Part shown: positions 1-12,876 of the stretch, piece by piece
How positions within the stretch are numbered: the stretch's first letter is position 1
Layout: each line of letters opens with the position of its first letter
Assembly (NCBI RefSeq): GCF_000218685.1
Contig: NW_006763300.1
Span: 1,386,655-1,450,654 of the forward strand
From: Serpula lacrymans var. lacrymans S7.9
Taxonomy: Eukaryota > Basidiomycota > Agaricomycetes > Boletales > Serpulaceae
DNA length: 64,000 bases
Direction of reading: 5' to 3'
The notes under the pieces: generated by a model
What the model saw: only the letters and a program-made list of their open reading frames with translations
Database searches by the model: none
What the model was told of the DNA's origin: nothing
Program-made: the position numbers and the translations under genes

Positions 1-192
1 ACCCCAGAGGTAGATACCATCCGGATCTGTAACGTCGGCTTGATCTCTGATGATCTGCACATCCTTGACAGGATAATATGCCCACAAAGCACCGTAGCGA
101 CGGCAGATTGAGCAGAGGCACTCGTTAAGAGGCTCGGTTGGGGGTGGAAATACGATGCGAATAGCTTTGCAGTGACAAGTGGCTGTGAGCAT
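1..192 (-). CDS. GFA/CENP-V domain protein, 5' part only (runs off the window)
   Basis: The first 64 codons read openly from an ATG at 192 and leave the window at base 1. The start MLTATCHCKAIRIVF contains a CxC pair, followed about 20 residues later by a CSICRRYGALWAYY segment. This is the zinc-binding pattern (CHC then CxxC with an R-x-G-A-L-W-A-Y-Y block) of the glutathione-dependent formaldehyde-activating / CENP-V family. In fungi these are small soluble proteins of about 120-150 residues, mostly uncharacterised. The later zinc ligands lie outside the window, so activity cannot be judged. The family call rests on the motif spacing; the exact substrate is unknown. Confidence 0.7.
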   Translation of the reverse strand, partial: MLTATCHCKAIRIVFPPPTEPLNECLCSICRRYGALWAYYPVKDVQIIRDQADVTDPDGIYLWG

Positions 193-1107
193 CTTACTGG
201 TTGATATAAAGGTGGTGGATAAGCTTTATAGTCGGTGCAACGATGAGATCTTGACTCACGAATTTAATGTGTACCGTGAAAACAGGTATATCGATTAACT
301 TCTGTGTGGAGAGGTGCAAAGGATATTGGAACTCCGTTTACTTACAGTAGTGGTTGATAGACTTGTTATAACAAAGTGTTACTAGGATGGCAGTGCCCCT
401 TTAAGCGGTGACTCGATATCGGGTATCAGGTTCTCTAGATCGTCGAGAAGACCTTCTCCAGCCTTCATGCCACACATACTCCTGCCCTGCTCCCTTAAGA
501 TCATTTGATAAGTGTCAGAGCGATGAGATATGAGATATTTATCGAAACAACCTCGTCTATTGAACTGGCTTGTTATTACGATGCCGCGTCGGTAATTTTG
601 GGCGTTTGTGCAGACTGACGAATTTCTCACGAAGGTTTGGTTTCACACACTTTATCGAGTCACATCCGCCCATTGATTTGACAAGTGGTTGTGCAATGTC
701 CTGACGACAATCTGACAAGTCACTGACTCGTAAATGCTAGTCTCATGCGAACACATAGCCTATAATAGTATTATAGTGTAGCAGGCAGATCATCCAGGAC
801 CCTTGTTTTATAAATACCTCGTTCAAGTGTTTTCCTACCAACACTCACAAGGCCATTTACGTAGATCTTGTGTCAGAGGAGGAAGTGAGTAGCAGCTTTC
901 TGGAGCGGCTCGCGTAGGTAACAAAAAAAAATTAGGCATGGCAGTGTGCGCCGGAGGGCTGCATAACCGTAGAACGGGACGATCTGCGTGCTATGTATAA
1001 TCCTGTAGCCTCGAATATACCATTATGAGTAAAATCTGAAATGTCTTGTCTGTGTGCAATGTACATACTTGGAAACCTCCGTTTCCGAGCTATCCGACAT
1101 CCACACG
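193..1107. other. intergenic, no gene supported
   Basis: About 0.9 kb between the GFA-like gene and the 3' end of the NIPA-like gene. An 82-codon minus-strand frame (382-630) has no recognisable domain and no splice partners. I see an AT-rich stretch around 760-830 that could be promoter for the leftmost gene, but nothing specific. Confidence 0.4.
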
Positions 1108-3463
1108 TCACGGCCTCTCCTGGACTTCACGCGAGTTTTGTCGGCCAGCGAAAACATGCCTCAGCCATCCCCACCGCATTTTCGCCTTTCCGTCCCTTCC
1201 AGCCCCGCTTTCATCGCGTTCACATTCCTCACCTCTGCCATTCTCGTCCGCATCGTCCCTCCTCGCCTCCCACCACCTCCTCAAACCATTCTCGCTCACC
1301 ACCCTCCCCTTCCTCGCAGTCACAGCAGCATCCACGACATCTCCAAACCCAGGGCCCGAGTCTGACCCACTGACCCTCGACCTGGGCACGAGCGAAAAGC
1401 CAGGACTTGCGGGCGATAGCCCGATCGACAGACCGCCTCGAAGGGGTGGAGAAAGCGAGGGATGGGGAAGTGATAACGACGCCCTGTTGGCACGGCTCAT
1501 CGATGGGTCACCATACGTGGACCGACGACGCGATGAGCGAGATGTCGATATAGTCGGTGAGAGGAGGAAGGAGCCGCCTTGCGAGGGAGGAGACGACAGG
1601 TGGGTGGAAAGACCAGAGTGCGGTTGGGAGAGGGAAAGAGTCTGCGAATGCGCGTGTGAATGCGAGCGGGTGGAAGGTTGTAAGTGGGGTGGAGAGTCTC
1701 CAGGTAGAGGATAAAGTGTGTGCATCGAGACAGATCCGGAATTGGAACGCTGTGCACCCTCGGAATGAGACTGACGATCGATGGGAGGTGCAATAACCTG
1801 TATTCTTGATTTAGATCTAGACCTAGATTTCTGATCTGCGGTATACGAAGGCGCCATTAGAAGCCCTTCCTCCACTCTTGCGCTATCTTCCAATCCCCTA
1901 TCTGTTGATTCTGCATCTAATAGTCCTTCCTGTCCTTCGACAGACCCTTCGGCCTTGTCGTCACCTTCCTCCCAAGAACGGACATCTGCTCCTGCTTGAA
2001 CACTTACGGCCCAGACGCCGGCGAGTAATAGGAACATGCCAAGAACAACGAGGGCGATGTTCCCCGCGGAGAGAAGAACCAGTTGATCGTAATAGATCAC
2101 CCCATTGATGATGGAAGAGAAGTTGTAGAAGCAGAAAGCCGCTATAGAATTCATGAAAAGAAATATATGAGCAAATACGAGAGGGAACGCTTGCAATACG
2201 TACATGGGCAGACAACGGCTGGGTCTGCGAACCTCAGTCCTCGGTTGAGATACCATAACTGGCCAAGCGCAAAAGCCACAAGACCACCAACGAGCACCCA
2301 TGCTTCCCAGTGGTGGAATTGGTTGGCACCACGGAGCGTTAGAATGAGGAGTTCCACACCAGATTTCGCAAAAATGAGACAAAGACCAGAAAGTGTGCCT
2401 GAAGCAGCGGCATATGCGAGTGCAAGGAAGAAAGGCGTGCGTGGAGAGAAACCACGAGGAGTAGTGTGGGACTTGTGGTGGTCGAGGCTTAAAGATGAGG
2501 GTGCGGACCCGCTGAGGCTGGATTCCGTCGATCTCAGCTTGGGATCTATTAATGGTGTACGCTCGGTCAATCCTGTGGTTGTGAGTTCTTCTGTAAGGCC
2601 AGTGGTCAGTACAGACGGATGTTGATGTATCGATGATGGTAAAGGAGTGGGTGATAGGGGAGGTGTACTTGACGGTGAAGCTGAGAGTGAAGAAGGTCCT
2701 GAGCCTGACGGCGAGGACAAGCACATAGCTTTATAGGAACGAGTGAATGAAAACTCCACTATATGGGTCTGTAGCGGTCGTGAGTAACGACCCACAGGCA
2801 CGCATTCAAAGGCGAACAGTCATGAAAAGGACTCACCACCACGAGACACACGGCCAGAACAAACCCTTCTATGCAGAACCAAGCTATGAATGCATGACGA
2901 GCAAAGAGCGCCATAAGTTCTTCAAGACTGCGGGTCGTTTCTGGGACGATGCCGTACACGGCGATGAGTGCTGCACCACCTGCGATAAGTGCAGTACCCA
3001 AGAGGAGAGGGAGGCGAAAGAGAATACGCGAAAAGAGTGCATTCCATAGAAGGGAGACGGCCCCTAGAGGAGCAAGAATGACAACCGGGAGGGAGGCGAT
3101 TTGGATGACAGATCCGAAGACATTCGATGTGAGAAATATGGCTGTTGCAAGTGGGTCAGTTTAACTGAAGTAACCAGAGAACGAGGAGCATACCAAAGCC
3201 TAGTAGCCATAACCTTTGAGGAGATGTTAGCTAGACGCAATTTCGAGTACGGGAGGGACTCACGGGCGTTTGTGCTCCACCCTTCGGTTGCTCTCCGGTA
3301 GTTGAGCATCAAGAACATGACTGCGGCGCTGTATGGCCAGACCAGCACTTTGCACAAAGGAAGCTAGAAGCCCGATGAATATTCCCAGTGGAATAGATAT
3401 GCCAGAGTCTGAATCTGCGGTGTTGGATAGAAATATAGGATGAGTGTGCTCTGTTGGGTGCAT
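1108..3463 (-). CDS. NIPA-type magnesium transporter (DUF803/DMT fold)
   Basis: Multi-exon membrane protein. The first ATG that fits is at 3463 (MHPTEHTHP); it is followed by a transmembrane segment GIFIGLLASFVQSAGLAIQR. Short introns then join RPLWLLGFG, an NVFGSVIQIASLPVVILAPL segment and a GTALIAGGAALIAVYGIVPE helix. Later come the helix pairs around 2400-2200 and 2150-1990. The P-L-W-L-L-G and A-P-L-G-A-x-S blocks are NIPA hallmarks; the family moves Mg2+ across plasma or endosomal membranes. Two features are unusual. A Ser/Pro-rich loop of about 100 residues separates the first and second halves, and a C-terminal tail of roughly 290 residues is rich in Ser, Arg and Pro. Human NIPA proteins are about 330-400 residues, so this protein is much longer. 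Substrate is inferred from the family only. Confidence 0.82.
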
Positions 3464-4346
3464 TGGATCTGAAAGCGGTGGCAAGCCTGCTGATGATCTT
3501 CTGATCAAGAAAAGGGCGAGTGTGCCCTTCTTATAGCGCTATTATGTTTTCAAGATGCAGCCGCCAGTGCTGGATGGAGCTGGATAGATGTGAACGACTA
3601 AATATAAGTAAAGGATAGAGCTGCAGGCTGTATGGTAACAGTAAGCTGAGGTTTCGTTCTGCCTGCACGTGTATACGTAAAGATGCCTATGGCTCTGTGG
3701 CGTCTAACCCCAATTCAGGCTCCACCACCAATCTCGCAGACCTTTTTTTATGCACACAAGTCCGAGTCTATCATGAGGGATTGATAGGAGGAACGTCTGT
3801 CTTCCTCCTAAATGGTATGTCTAGGGGAGACTAATCATGAGGAGGCAACCATAAACGAACTCCTCGCATTTAAAGCATTTGCCACCACATGCATGACAGT
3901 CACTCGAGACAGGGTCCATTGCCGCAACAGCAAGTCGAGCCTTCGCTCCACGTGTAAGCCTGCAATGCTTGTCGAATTTACCTATATATATTGGTAGCGA
4001 GTAATTGGCCATGAATGTTGATGGGATTGGGGACATTCGGATAGAATCATTGATAGTGTTTGTGTGACGAGGCTCGGATGTACTTTACAGCTAGACGTTA
4101 TTGGTCGAAAATCTGTGGCAGCGAGTACAGAACAACTGGAAAACAAAAAGGCAAAATTTGAGGATAAACTGGAAATGCGAGGACGAATTGGTGAAAGATT
4201 TGAGATGTTGAAATATTGTACAGGGGCTAAGGCCCCATCGAGAGCAGAGGTTGTTTGTGAATGCAGTAACGAAAGAAGAAGAAATAGAGGAAGAAAAGAA
4301 ATAGGAGTGAAGCATGTGCAATACCAAGTTGACTTGTTTTAACGGT
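3464..4346. other. intergenic between two minus-strand genes
   Basis: About 0.88 kb. It must hold the promoter of the NIPA-like gene. Short frames on both strands (around 3812-4342) show no domain, and no repeats stand out. Confidence 0.4.
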
Positions 4347-5906
4347 TTAGCCATTGCCTAGGTTGATCAATGTCTGTCGTAGGGCAGCGTATTGTTGATG
4401 AGAAGAGGCTGCCTCCTCGACAGCCTTATCTCGCTCTATAGATACTGATGTAGAGTACATGAACACACCGTTATACATGAATCTGAACAATAACTTACAT
4501 TGCTTCGACTGAGTGTCTTGTTCGGTTTTCATGGCATTAAGTGCTTCAAGATCGCTGGTCACTAAAATATTGTTGGTCAGCTGCAAGCTTTGAGAAAAAT
4601 GGGTGCCGTTCAAAATTACGTTTAGAAATTGTGTTTTCGTATTCAAAGACCCTCTTTTTCAAGAAATTCAGACCCGACATAGCTAGCGAGCCATATACAT
4701 TAGTGAAACACGTCATGTCATGGCATAAGGCTATGGAAAAACCGAGTCTCACCTAATTCAATGCTAGTTATGACTTCACTACCACTAGTGGGTGGGGTGT
4801 AGGACCATAGGTCACTAACGATGCGTGCCGCTGGATATGTAACTTCAAGCGTCTCGGTGTTCGTGGCTCGAATATTCAATGTCTGATCTTGTACATCGGT
4901 GACGGTGTCAGTGGGAGATGCTAAATGTTGGGGCTGGGTACTTCTGTGTAGCTTTTTGGGCTCGGTGTGCTCTGCGAACATCACCGGGGATCGTTCTCCT
5001 CCTCGACCAGTTTTCTGCCCTGAATCTGAAGAGGAGGTCTGCAAAGTAGCTTGTCGTAGCTCTTCTCGAAGCTTTAGGATCTCCTCGCAAAGGTGTGCAT
5101 TCTGCTGTTTGCTTTGGTCCAGTTCCGAAGTTAGGTTATCTGCATCCTGTTTAAGTCGGCTGACTTCTTCCTCCAGTGAATTACGCTTCGTTTGAGATAT
5201 AGCGCACGTTTTCCGAGACAAAGCTACTGCTTCACTAAGAAATTTTTTTTTCTCTACTAGGCGTGCGACTAATTTTTCTGACTTTGCGAGCGATTCTTGT
5301 AATTTCGTGTGTTTATCCTCAAGAATCTCGAGTTCTGATTCAAGTTCCTTGCGTTGTTTGCACTGTATAGTTTCTTCGTTTTCTGTGGACGGGCTACCAG
5401 CCCTGACCTTCCCTTTTACTTCTTCTAGTTTTATGGCCTTTAAATCATCGGAGGACTTTGCTGATAAGGCATTATGAATTCTCAATTGGGAAAGGATACA
5501 ATGAAACGTACCATCAGAAACAAACGTGCCTGTAGCAAGTTCATCAACATCGATGACTATTGCAACATCGTTATCTGTCCGCATTGTATCCTCTTCAGCA
5601 GTCCTTGCCTTCTTGACAGACGCCCTGCCTTCCTCCACATTCATATGTTCGTCATCCTCGAAACTTCTTTTTCTTTGATCGGGCATCACAGCCTGAGAAC
5701 TTGATGCTGCGTCCTCATCACTCACCTGGTACTAGGCATCTTTGTTCTCTGATCATGGAAGTGACATTGGATCATACCTCGATGAAACCGATTTCAGCCT
5801 TTGGCGCATCCTTTGACTTGCTGGCTCCTGTACGCCTGATGGAAGGTTTGCGTAAGGATAAGTGATCTGTGAACGGATTGGCACCGTTTGACCTTGCGCA
5901 AGACAT
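4347..5906 (-). CDS. nuclear-type coiled-coil protein of unknown function
   Basis: Four exons give one unbroken frame of about 420 residues: 5906-5778, 5725-4753, 4561-4499 and 4444-4347. The first intron (5777-5726, GT...AG) matters because the large exon itself opens with GTG; the upstream exon starting MSCARSNGANPF supplies a true ATG in phase. The middle (roughly residues 140-270) is a long heptad-rich, Glu/Lys-rich coiled coil (for example LEEEVSRLKQDADNLTSEL). A basic, acidic-patched N-terminus with KKAR and RKRS clusters suggests nuclear localisation. The C-terminus is low in structure. I do not recognise a named family. The tail exon boundary (acceptor at 4445) is the least certain part. 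Confidence 0.65.
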
Positions 5907-5992
5907 GCACAAAAGCCCCTGTCCTAAATTCACCGATCTAGTTTTATTCGTCTACGTAAGAAGCTTGAGTGAGTGCTATTATTGTGACAGAT

Positions 5993-6154
5993 CTAAGCGA
6001 TGCTCGCCACTGTAACTTTTTTGTTGCAGCGCGTACAACTCTCTTCAAACTTGCCACGGTTTCGCGGGGTAGGTTTGCGGCTTGTCGTGGTATAGCTTGC
6101 CAGCGGTGATGGTGAGGATGATACTGGTGTATCATCATCTTGATGACGAACCAT
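5993..6154 (-). CDS. possible 53-residue protein with a CxxC motif
   Basis: A single minus-strand frame starts MVRHQDDDTPVSSSP at 6154 and stops at 5993. It has a Ser/Pro/Thr-rich, disordered first half, then a short basic segment and ESCTRCNKKVTVASIA at the end. One CxxC pair cannot form a zinc site alone. It could be a tiny protein, the last exon of an unseen gene, or chance. Two longer frames overlap it in other phases without domain signals. Confidence 0.3.
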   Translation of the reverse strand: MVRHQDDDTPVSSSPSPLASYTTTSRKPTPRNRGKFEESCTRCNKKVTVASIA

Positions 6155-6574
6155 GTGGCTTATGTACTCTCCGGGCGGTGTTGTGTTTATGAGCGGTAAT
6201 TGAAGGTAGTTCTGTTACGTAGATCGTGCAAGTGAATGAAATCAAGACATGGTTACGTTGATAAGATGGGGGGTTGCTGTGAAACAAGATGCCTACCTGG
6301 CGGGGAATGCGGTGGTAACAGCCTTTTTGGTTGCGCATGTACAGGTGGAGTGATGACCGAAAGAGGTAAAGTGGATGGTCGTTTCTGTCGTTTACGTGAC
6401 CGCCACTCGCCGCAGCTGCCAAACGGATGTAAAAATCTTCAAATGCTCCACTCCAACAATGTCTTGGTACTAGTTCCCTTCTTTACCGTCCATCCCCTTC
6501 ATTTCCTTATATCGCAGCTAGCATATCCACTGGCGGGCTGATTTCCTTCCAGCAGTCCTGTCTATTGTCACGCA

Positions 6575-8863
6575 ATGGCACTATGGCCCTCTCAAGCACG
6601 TTATTCGCCTCTCCTGCCTGCTGGACCTACACGTTCGAGCAGGCTTTCTCTTAACTATGGCAAACTTCGATGCAATGCAGTGGTCTTTTGGGCCTTTGTC
6701 GCTGTAGTACTCGTTATCGGCGCCTTTCGCGCCTTCACTCTCCCTTTTTCCAACATACGGGGCACACTGCCCACTGCCACTCCACCAGATATCTTCACTG
6801 AAGACGGACTTGTCTCTGGTGAAGGTCTATATGATTCACCTTCTGCTGAATCATCACATACCCCGCCTCCCTTCGATACCCCAGATGAACCTCCACTCGC
6901 TTCCCCAGTTCCTGTTCTGCAGCTCGCGGATATTGGTGATGATCCTAGTCTAGACCAACTCCACGAGATGGTTTCTCAGACCAAGGGCTTTTTCTCTCGC
7001 GATTACAGTCTTGGTCTGGGGTGGAATAACGTTCGTATCTTCTGAGTTTTCTTGTCCATGCAGGTCCTCAACAATCATAGGTTCGCTACATTATTGAAGC
7101 TGCTCTAGTCCAAGCACAAATTCTGAACCGCACACTCGTCATTCCATCATACGTCTATGCCCGTGCCTGCGAGTATGAAATGTGAGTCGTCCTCTAGTTT
7201 CTTGGCTGCCCAGCGGATGTCTCATCTTGCGCAGTGCGGCATGTGCAGATCAGGCCTCCATGGTCAACAGGGGAGACGCGATTGGTTGGGACGAATGGCG
7301 CGAATTACCTATCGAGAAACAGATGGCATGGAAAATACCAATCGATCAAATGCTCAATTTGACTCACTTGCGTCACGTTCACCCTGTTATTCGGTCCTCG
7401 GAGTTCTTTCGCTTGCGAGGTCTCCCAGAAAATACTGAAACCAGTAGTGGCTGGTGGGATCGCACTGCTTACCATCGCCCTGGAATACCTTTTGGAAGTG
7501 ACCGGGAAACTTCGAGTAGCTTATTTGTTATTGAGAATGAGTGGTACGATCCACGAGGCATGACCCGCGTTGATAAACTATCAGACGCCATGAAAACACG
7601 AGGGGGGTGGACGGATGGTAACCGAAGCGAACCGCAGAGTGGAGAATGGCAGGAAAATACCAAGACGACAATACAGCTATCGTTAGAAGCTGCTTTACCC
7701 GAGGACAGAATCGTCATGGAATGGGACGAAGTTCGTTCCGTGCTCCAATCATCTATAAAGGAAGAATCTGTACATGACAGTTCTGGTCGACCTTTGGATG
7801 TTAATATTGATGAGGATCGGGAGATTATATTACAACAAAATGGCTGGGAGGTTTTGTACACGTTTAATGGAGCGTGAGTGCATATGCTTTTGAAACTGCG
7901 CATCGAGTGCTGATATTTGATCTTAGAAGAGGGATGGACTTTGTGAAATATGTCGTAGAACCAATACGTCAAACAGTACCTCGGGAGAGTATACGAGGCT
8001 TCTTCGATGATTTCGCGAATGTAGATGCGGATGTTGTTGTACTTGCAGGAGAAACTCACCTATACCGCAAACCGGTGCGTACGCATACAAATACAAATTT
8101 GCTAGAACTCACATATATCTCTGTCATTATCAAAGGGTGCTCTTCGTTTCGCGTCTCCTGAAAAGAGAGACGCCTTCGCTCGTATTGTGTTGCATAATGT
8201 TGTACCTACCGATAAAGTACTTGACCTTGCACGTCGGCTAGATAGCCGTTTATCAGAACTGAACGGTGGCAGAATGTGGGTCGGTGCACACATGCGTCGG
8301 GGCGATTGTAAGTGGTTAATATTAGCTTTGTCTCTTTCGTGTTACTAACTTCTAGTAGTCGTATCCGCTGGTTGGGCCTGGGGAGGAAGCTCTGCTGAAG
8401 TTCAATTTGAGCACATTAAAGCTCGCCTTGGCCAAGGGCGAGAGGCTTTGCGCTCAATACAATCATTTGAGGCGTATTCGGTTCCCGGCATCGAAATAGA
8501 CGAGGCGCGAGCGCATCGCAGTGTACCAGAAGACGGGGATCGGTAAGCATCCTTCCCTATAGTCGAACCAACTACCACTCATACTCGGCCAGCTTTTTCG
8601 TGGCAACAGATGAGCGCGATCCACAAAATTTACACAATTTTTCCGAGAACGGTGCCATTATGTTCCACGAGTTGGTAACAATTGAAGACCGTCATGAGTT
8701 TGGCTGGCCACTCATGTTCACTGATATCATCGGGCTAGTCGAGCAGGCTACTCTAGCTCGGGCATCTTATTTCTATGGTTCTGCGATGAGCTCTTTTTCC
8801 GGAGGGGTTGTCAACATGCGTTCTGTCCTGGGCGCAGATCGCCACACAGCATTGATGGATTAG
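6575..8863 (+). CDS. O-fucosyltransferase-fold type II membrane glycosyltransferase
   Basis: About six exons. The N-terminus is cytosolic and then has one hydrophobic anchor (VFWAFVAVVLVIGAFRAF, near residues 33-50), as in Golgi type II enzymes. A Pro/Ser-rich stem follows. The lumenal part starts with FFSRDYSLGLGWNN, then VRYIIEAALVQAQILNRTLV, a typical N-terminal strand-helix of GDP-fucose protein O-fucosyltransferases. The exon at about 8165-8308 ends in WVGAHMRRGD and continues with FVSAGWAWGG after an intron. The H-x-R-R-G-D motif is the GDP-fucose binding arginine block. The C-terminal exon carries FVATDERDPQ, another family signature. Basidiomycetes have many such uncharacterised members; acceptor and even sugar are not predictable from sequence. 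The gene stands alone and ends about 300 bp before the next gene. Confidence 0.78.
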
Positions 8864-9160
8864 AAGTCATACCGATTGTATTGTAGTGCTTTGTCTAGAT
8901 CCTAATGTACATACGTATACTGTCTGGAGGTGGAAGAACCTACAGAATAAATAACTCAGGGCCGCATGCTGCTATAGCTATGTATGACGCACACAGTGCT
9001 AGATACTGCGGGTTTCCCACCCCGCCTTATATTGAGTCCTTTATAACATGACTGCAACTTCAGATTCATCCATATCAGTCCTGTATCCCTACATTGTGCA
9101 TTGGATTTCACGACAGACAACTCCAATTACACCTATCATCATCGCGCATATAACTTGATC

Positions 9161-12100
9161 ATGCCCAAAGGTAAAGGCAAGGCCATTGCAATACCCAGAG
9201 ACGCAGATGGCGAGGAACAGTCTACTACCCTTGACATTGGAAGTATCCAGATGCATCCAGGAATCAGTTAGGCAGCCTATGGGCTATATAACTTGTCCTT
9301 CCATCAGAGATTAAACTTCCATGCCTTGTCAGAATATGCAGAGTATCAAGCTCTAGGACAAGGGCTTGCATCGTTTGCCCGCGTTTCGGACGATGGACGC
9401 ATAACTATATCCCTGGATCTGAAAAAGAAGCTCCCGGAATTACCTGAGGGACATGCTGCCGAGGTGGAAGAATTCGCTCTCGATGCACAGGCGAGGAAAG
9501 ATGTGCCATTATTGAACATAGTAATCATGATTGTAGGAAGCCGTGGTATGTGAGGGTTATTGTTCTGCTTGTGTATACGTTACTGAAAAGTATCTTAACA
9601 GGTGATGTCCAACCTTACGTTGCTCTTGGGAAGTTGCTGCTACGAGACGGTCATCGCATTCGTATAGCAACTCACGAAACCTTTCGTTCATTTGTGCAAG
9701 ATGCGGGTTTAGAGTTCTTTGACGTAGGAGGTGATCCTCAAGCTTTGATGAGTTACATGGTCAAAAGTAAGAACAGATTATAGTCGGTTCAAGTCTACTC
9801 ACCTTAATTCACAATCCCGAAGACCCTGGTCTCATTCCAGGTATGGAATCGTTGACGAACGGAGATATTGGCCGTAAACGCAAGATGCTCGCAGAAGTGT
9901 GCATTATCTCTAACACATCACTCAATTGCTTATCGTCGCACAGATGATGAATGGCTGCTGGAAAGCTTGTACGGATCCGGATGATGAAAACGGGCAGACT
10001 TTTGTTGCAGACGCGATTATATCCAACCCACCTGCATTTGCGCACATTCATTGCGCGGAAGCACTTGGAATTCCTCTTCTTCTCACATTCAGTAAGTATT
10101 ATTTCCTCTGTGATGCTGATAGTTTTGACCTATTTCTATTAGCAATGCCTTGGTACACGCATTTGTCAAAGTATTGTCATCCACTACTCACACGAATTTC
10201 AATAGGAGCCCGACGACATCATTCCCACATCCTCTCGTCAATTTAAGTGCATCAAACGCCGAACCGGGCCTCAGCAATTACCTCAGTTACGCTCTCGTAG
10301 ATCTCTTCACGTGGCAGGGGTAATAGTCTCCGTATTTTCATAACATGTCATCTTTCCTGATGCCTGTTTCAGAATCGGCGATATTGTCAATGAATTTCGA
10401 ACAAGAGCTCTGAGGTTGAAGCCACTAACACTTAGATCTGGATCAGGTTTAGTAGATAGACTCAAGATTCCTTGGACATACTGCATGAGCCCAGCGCTTG
10501 TCCCACCCCCCAAAGACTGGAAAAGTCACATAGGTAAGATTTGACACTGCCCCAACGATTTTTGCTAAGGGTACAACCATTACTAGATATCACAGGTTTC
10601 TATTTTCTGGATCTGGCAACATCGTATAAGCCTCCTGATGATTTAGCCGCGTTTCTTGCCCGCGGTCCACCACCTGTGTATATAGGGTAAGGCAATACCA
10701 TCCTGCTAGAGTGAAGTTGATTAATTTGTAAACTTGCGCATAGTTTTGGTTCTATAGTCATCGACGATCCGGAGGCAATGACAGGTACGCTGTTCCCGGC
10801 ACACTTCGTGTTACTCCACCCATAATAAACTTGACTTTTCAAGAACTCATTTTCGATGCCACTGCTCAAGCCTCTGTACGTGCAGTCGTGTCAGCTGGTT
10901 GGGGAGGTCTTGGTGGTGTAACTATTCCCGACCATATACATATACTGGGAAATGTGCCTCATGACTGGCTCTTTTCTCGAGTCTCTGCAGTCGTGCACCA
11001 TGGAGGTGCAGGAACAACGGCTGTCGGACTTCGCATGGGACGTCCTACTGTAGTCGTGCCCTTTTTCGGAGATCAACCTTTCTGGGGTGCATATTCATCA
11101 TGAGCTCTTTACTTGCAAGTATTGATTGAAAACAGGTATGATGATACACAAGGGAGGCGCAGGACCGAAGCCGATACCTCATAAAGAACTTTCAGTCGAG
11201 AACTTAAGAGATGCTATCAAATTCGCGCTTCGTCCTTCAGCCCGACAAGCTGCACAATCAATGGCAGAAAAGATCAAGGGAGAGGTATGATCGCATTCTC
11301 TCGAGCCACCTCGGTTTCGTCGTGTCAGCTAATCATCACATGTACAGGATGGTTTGAAGAAGGGTGTAGACTCATTCTACAGGCATTTACCTCTGTTAAA
11401 CATGAGGTCGGTATAAGTTGCTTCTTGCAGTGCCATGTGCCTGTTTATTCACTCTCATATAGGTGTGATTTAGATTCTACCAGAGTAGCAGTGTGGTGGT
11501 CCACAGAATATGTGACCAACTTTCCATCTTTCGCTCGCACACACCTAACATTACCCCTATTTAGTGTATAAGACTAAGTGCATTCGCGGCTCAAACTTTG
11601 GCCGATGCCCAGTTGCTAGATCTGCAAGAGTTGGATTTACACCGTATTGCCCTTTCTTTTCATGTGTGTGTATTTTGCTCACATGAATACAGGTCCAAAA
11701 GAATACGATACCCGAAAAGAAATCACTGATCCCGTCACTGGTGGTGCTAGTGCTATCTTCTGGACTATCACTCACTACTACACTGGGATCGCACAAATTT
11801 TCACGTGAGTGTCAGTGCAGCAGTGTCTTCCCTCCTACTTCATACCATATGTACAGTACACCTACCAAAGGAATCATCAAGAGTTATACTGCAATTCCAA
11901 GAGGTATGGAAGACGTCGATAAACTACCTTAGACTTAAGCGACAGCTGATCATAATATGGCACTGTTTAGGAGTCTTCGACATTGTTTCTTCCGTTCATG
12001 AAGGTCTGCACAACGCTCCTAAACTATATGGCTCACAAGTCAGAGACCCTGGCAATATTGTGGACTTTGCCAGTGGTGTCAGGGAGGCTGGAAAGGTGAG

Positions 12101-12773
12101 CTCAACTAGAAATTCAAAACCATGCATTAGATGACGATGATATATTGACAGGGCCTTTTTTACGGTTACTATGATGGCATTACGGGACTCATTCGCGAAC
12201 CAATGGAAGGAGCGAAAAAAGGAGTTAGTGTAGCTTCCAACTGATGGTGACTGCAGCTGCTGACGGTTTTTCTACTCGTAGGGTTTTATGGGCGCCATCA
12301 AAGGATCGGGTCGTAGCTGTCAGTGAAATTTTCGAGTTTTCCTATTCTCTTTGTTGACAATGTGTTATATAGTTGTCAATGCCACCATGCGACCTGCCGC
12401 CGGTATTGTGGGCGTTGTCGCTCATCCAGTACATGGAGCTTGGAAAAGTATGCAGAAATTGATGATCCGCGAACCCAATCAACAGCGAAACACGCGGATA
12501 TCCGATGGTATCAAAGCTGTGGAAAACAGTACTGGAGTGCAACGGGCTCTCATCATACAGAACTTTGGAAAAGCGAAACAGCAAGCAGCGGGAAGGAGGA
12601 AGGAGTATGGCAGACAAGCAGAGCAGGCCATAATTGACAATCAAACGCCAGGAACCCCTCTAGAAGAGTCGCCAAGTTCGTCGATTCGAGGGAGGCCAAG
12701 TAACGATGAACGACGCTCGAGTAGTAGTATGGGAACCACGAAGTGGTCAGCTGAACAACGGAGGTCTCGATGA
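9161..12773 (+). CDS. sterol-type UDP-glucosyltransferase (GT1) with VPS13/ATG2-like C-terminal region
   Basis: More than ten small introns. ATG at 9161 (MPKGKGKAIAIPR). The GT1 N-domain begins IVIMIVGSRGDVQPYVALGK, the ATG26-type nucleotide-sugar enzyme start. The C-domain has PPVYIGFGSIVIDDPEAM, then HILGNVPHDWLF and VVHHGGAGTTAVGLRMGRP, followed by FFGDQPFWG: the UDP-sugar binding box with its HHGGAGT core. The PH/GRAM N-terminal part of Atg26 is absent, so this is a shorter relative that probably glucosylates a sterol or other lipid at a membrane. After the catalytic region a long tail (from about 11700) contains GLIREPMEGAKK, GFMGAIKGSGR and RPAAGIVGVVAHPVHGAW, which resemble the C-terminal region of VPS13/ATG2 lipid-transfer proteins. 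The last 100 residues are basic and disordered. Confidence 0.85.
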
Positions 12774-12876
12774 TAGCGAGTGTGGCGCTAGGGGGGAAAG
12801 TGGCTACAAATGTTCGATCGCCGAAAGATTAGTGGGAAATTTAGAAGATGTGGGACTCCTTGCCAGCTTTCTTGTA

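Noticed and set aside
1046..1714. 222-codon plus-strand frame
   Set aside because: Antisense to the long Ser/Pro-rich tail of the NIPA-like transporter, whose frame continues a clear membrane protein.
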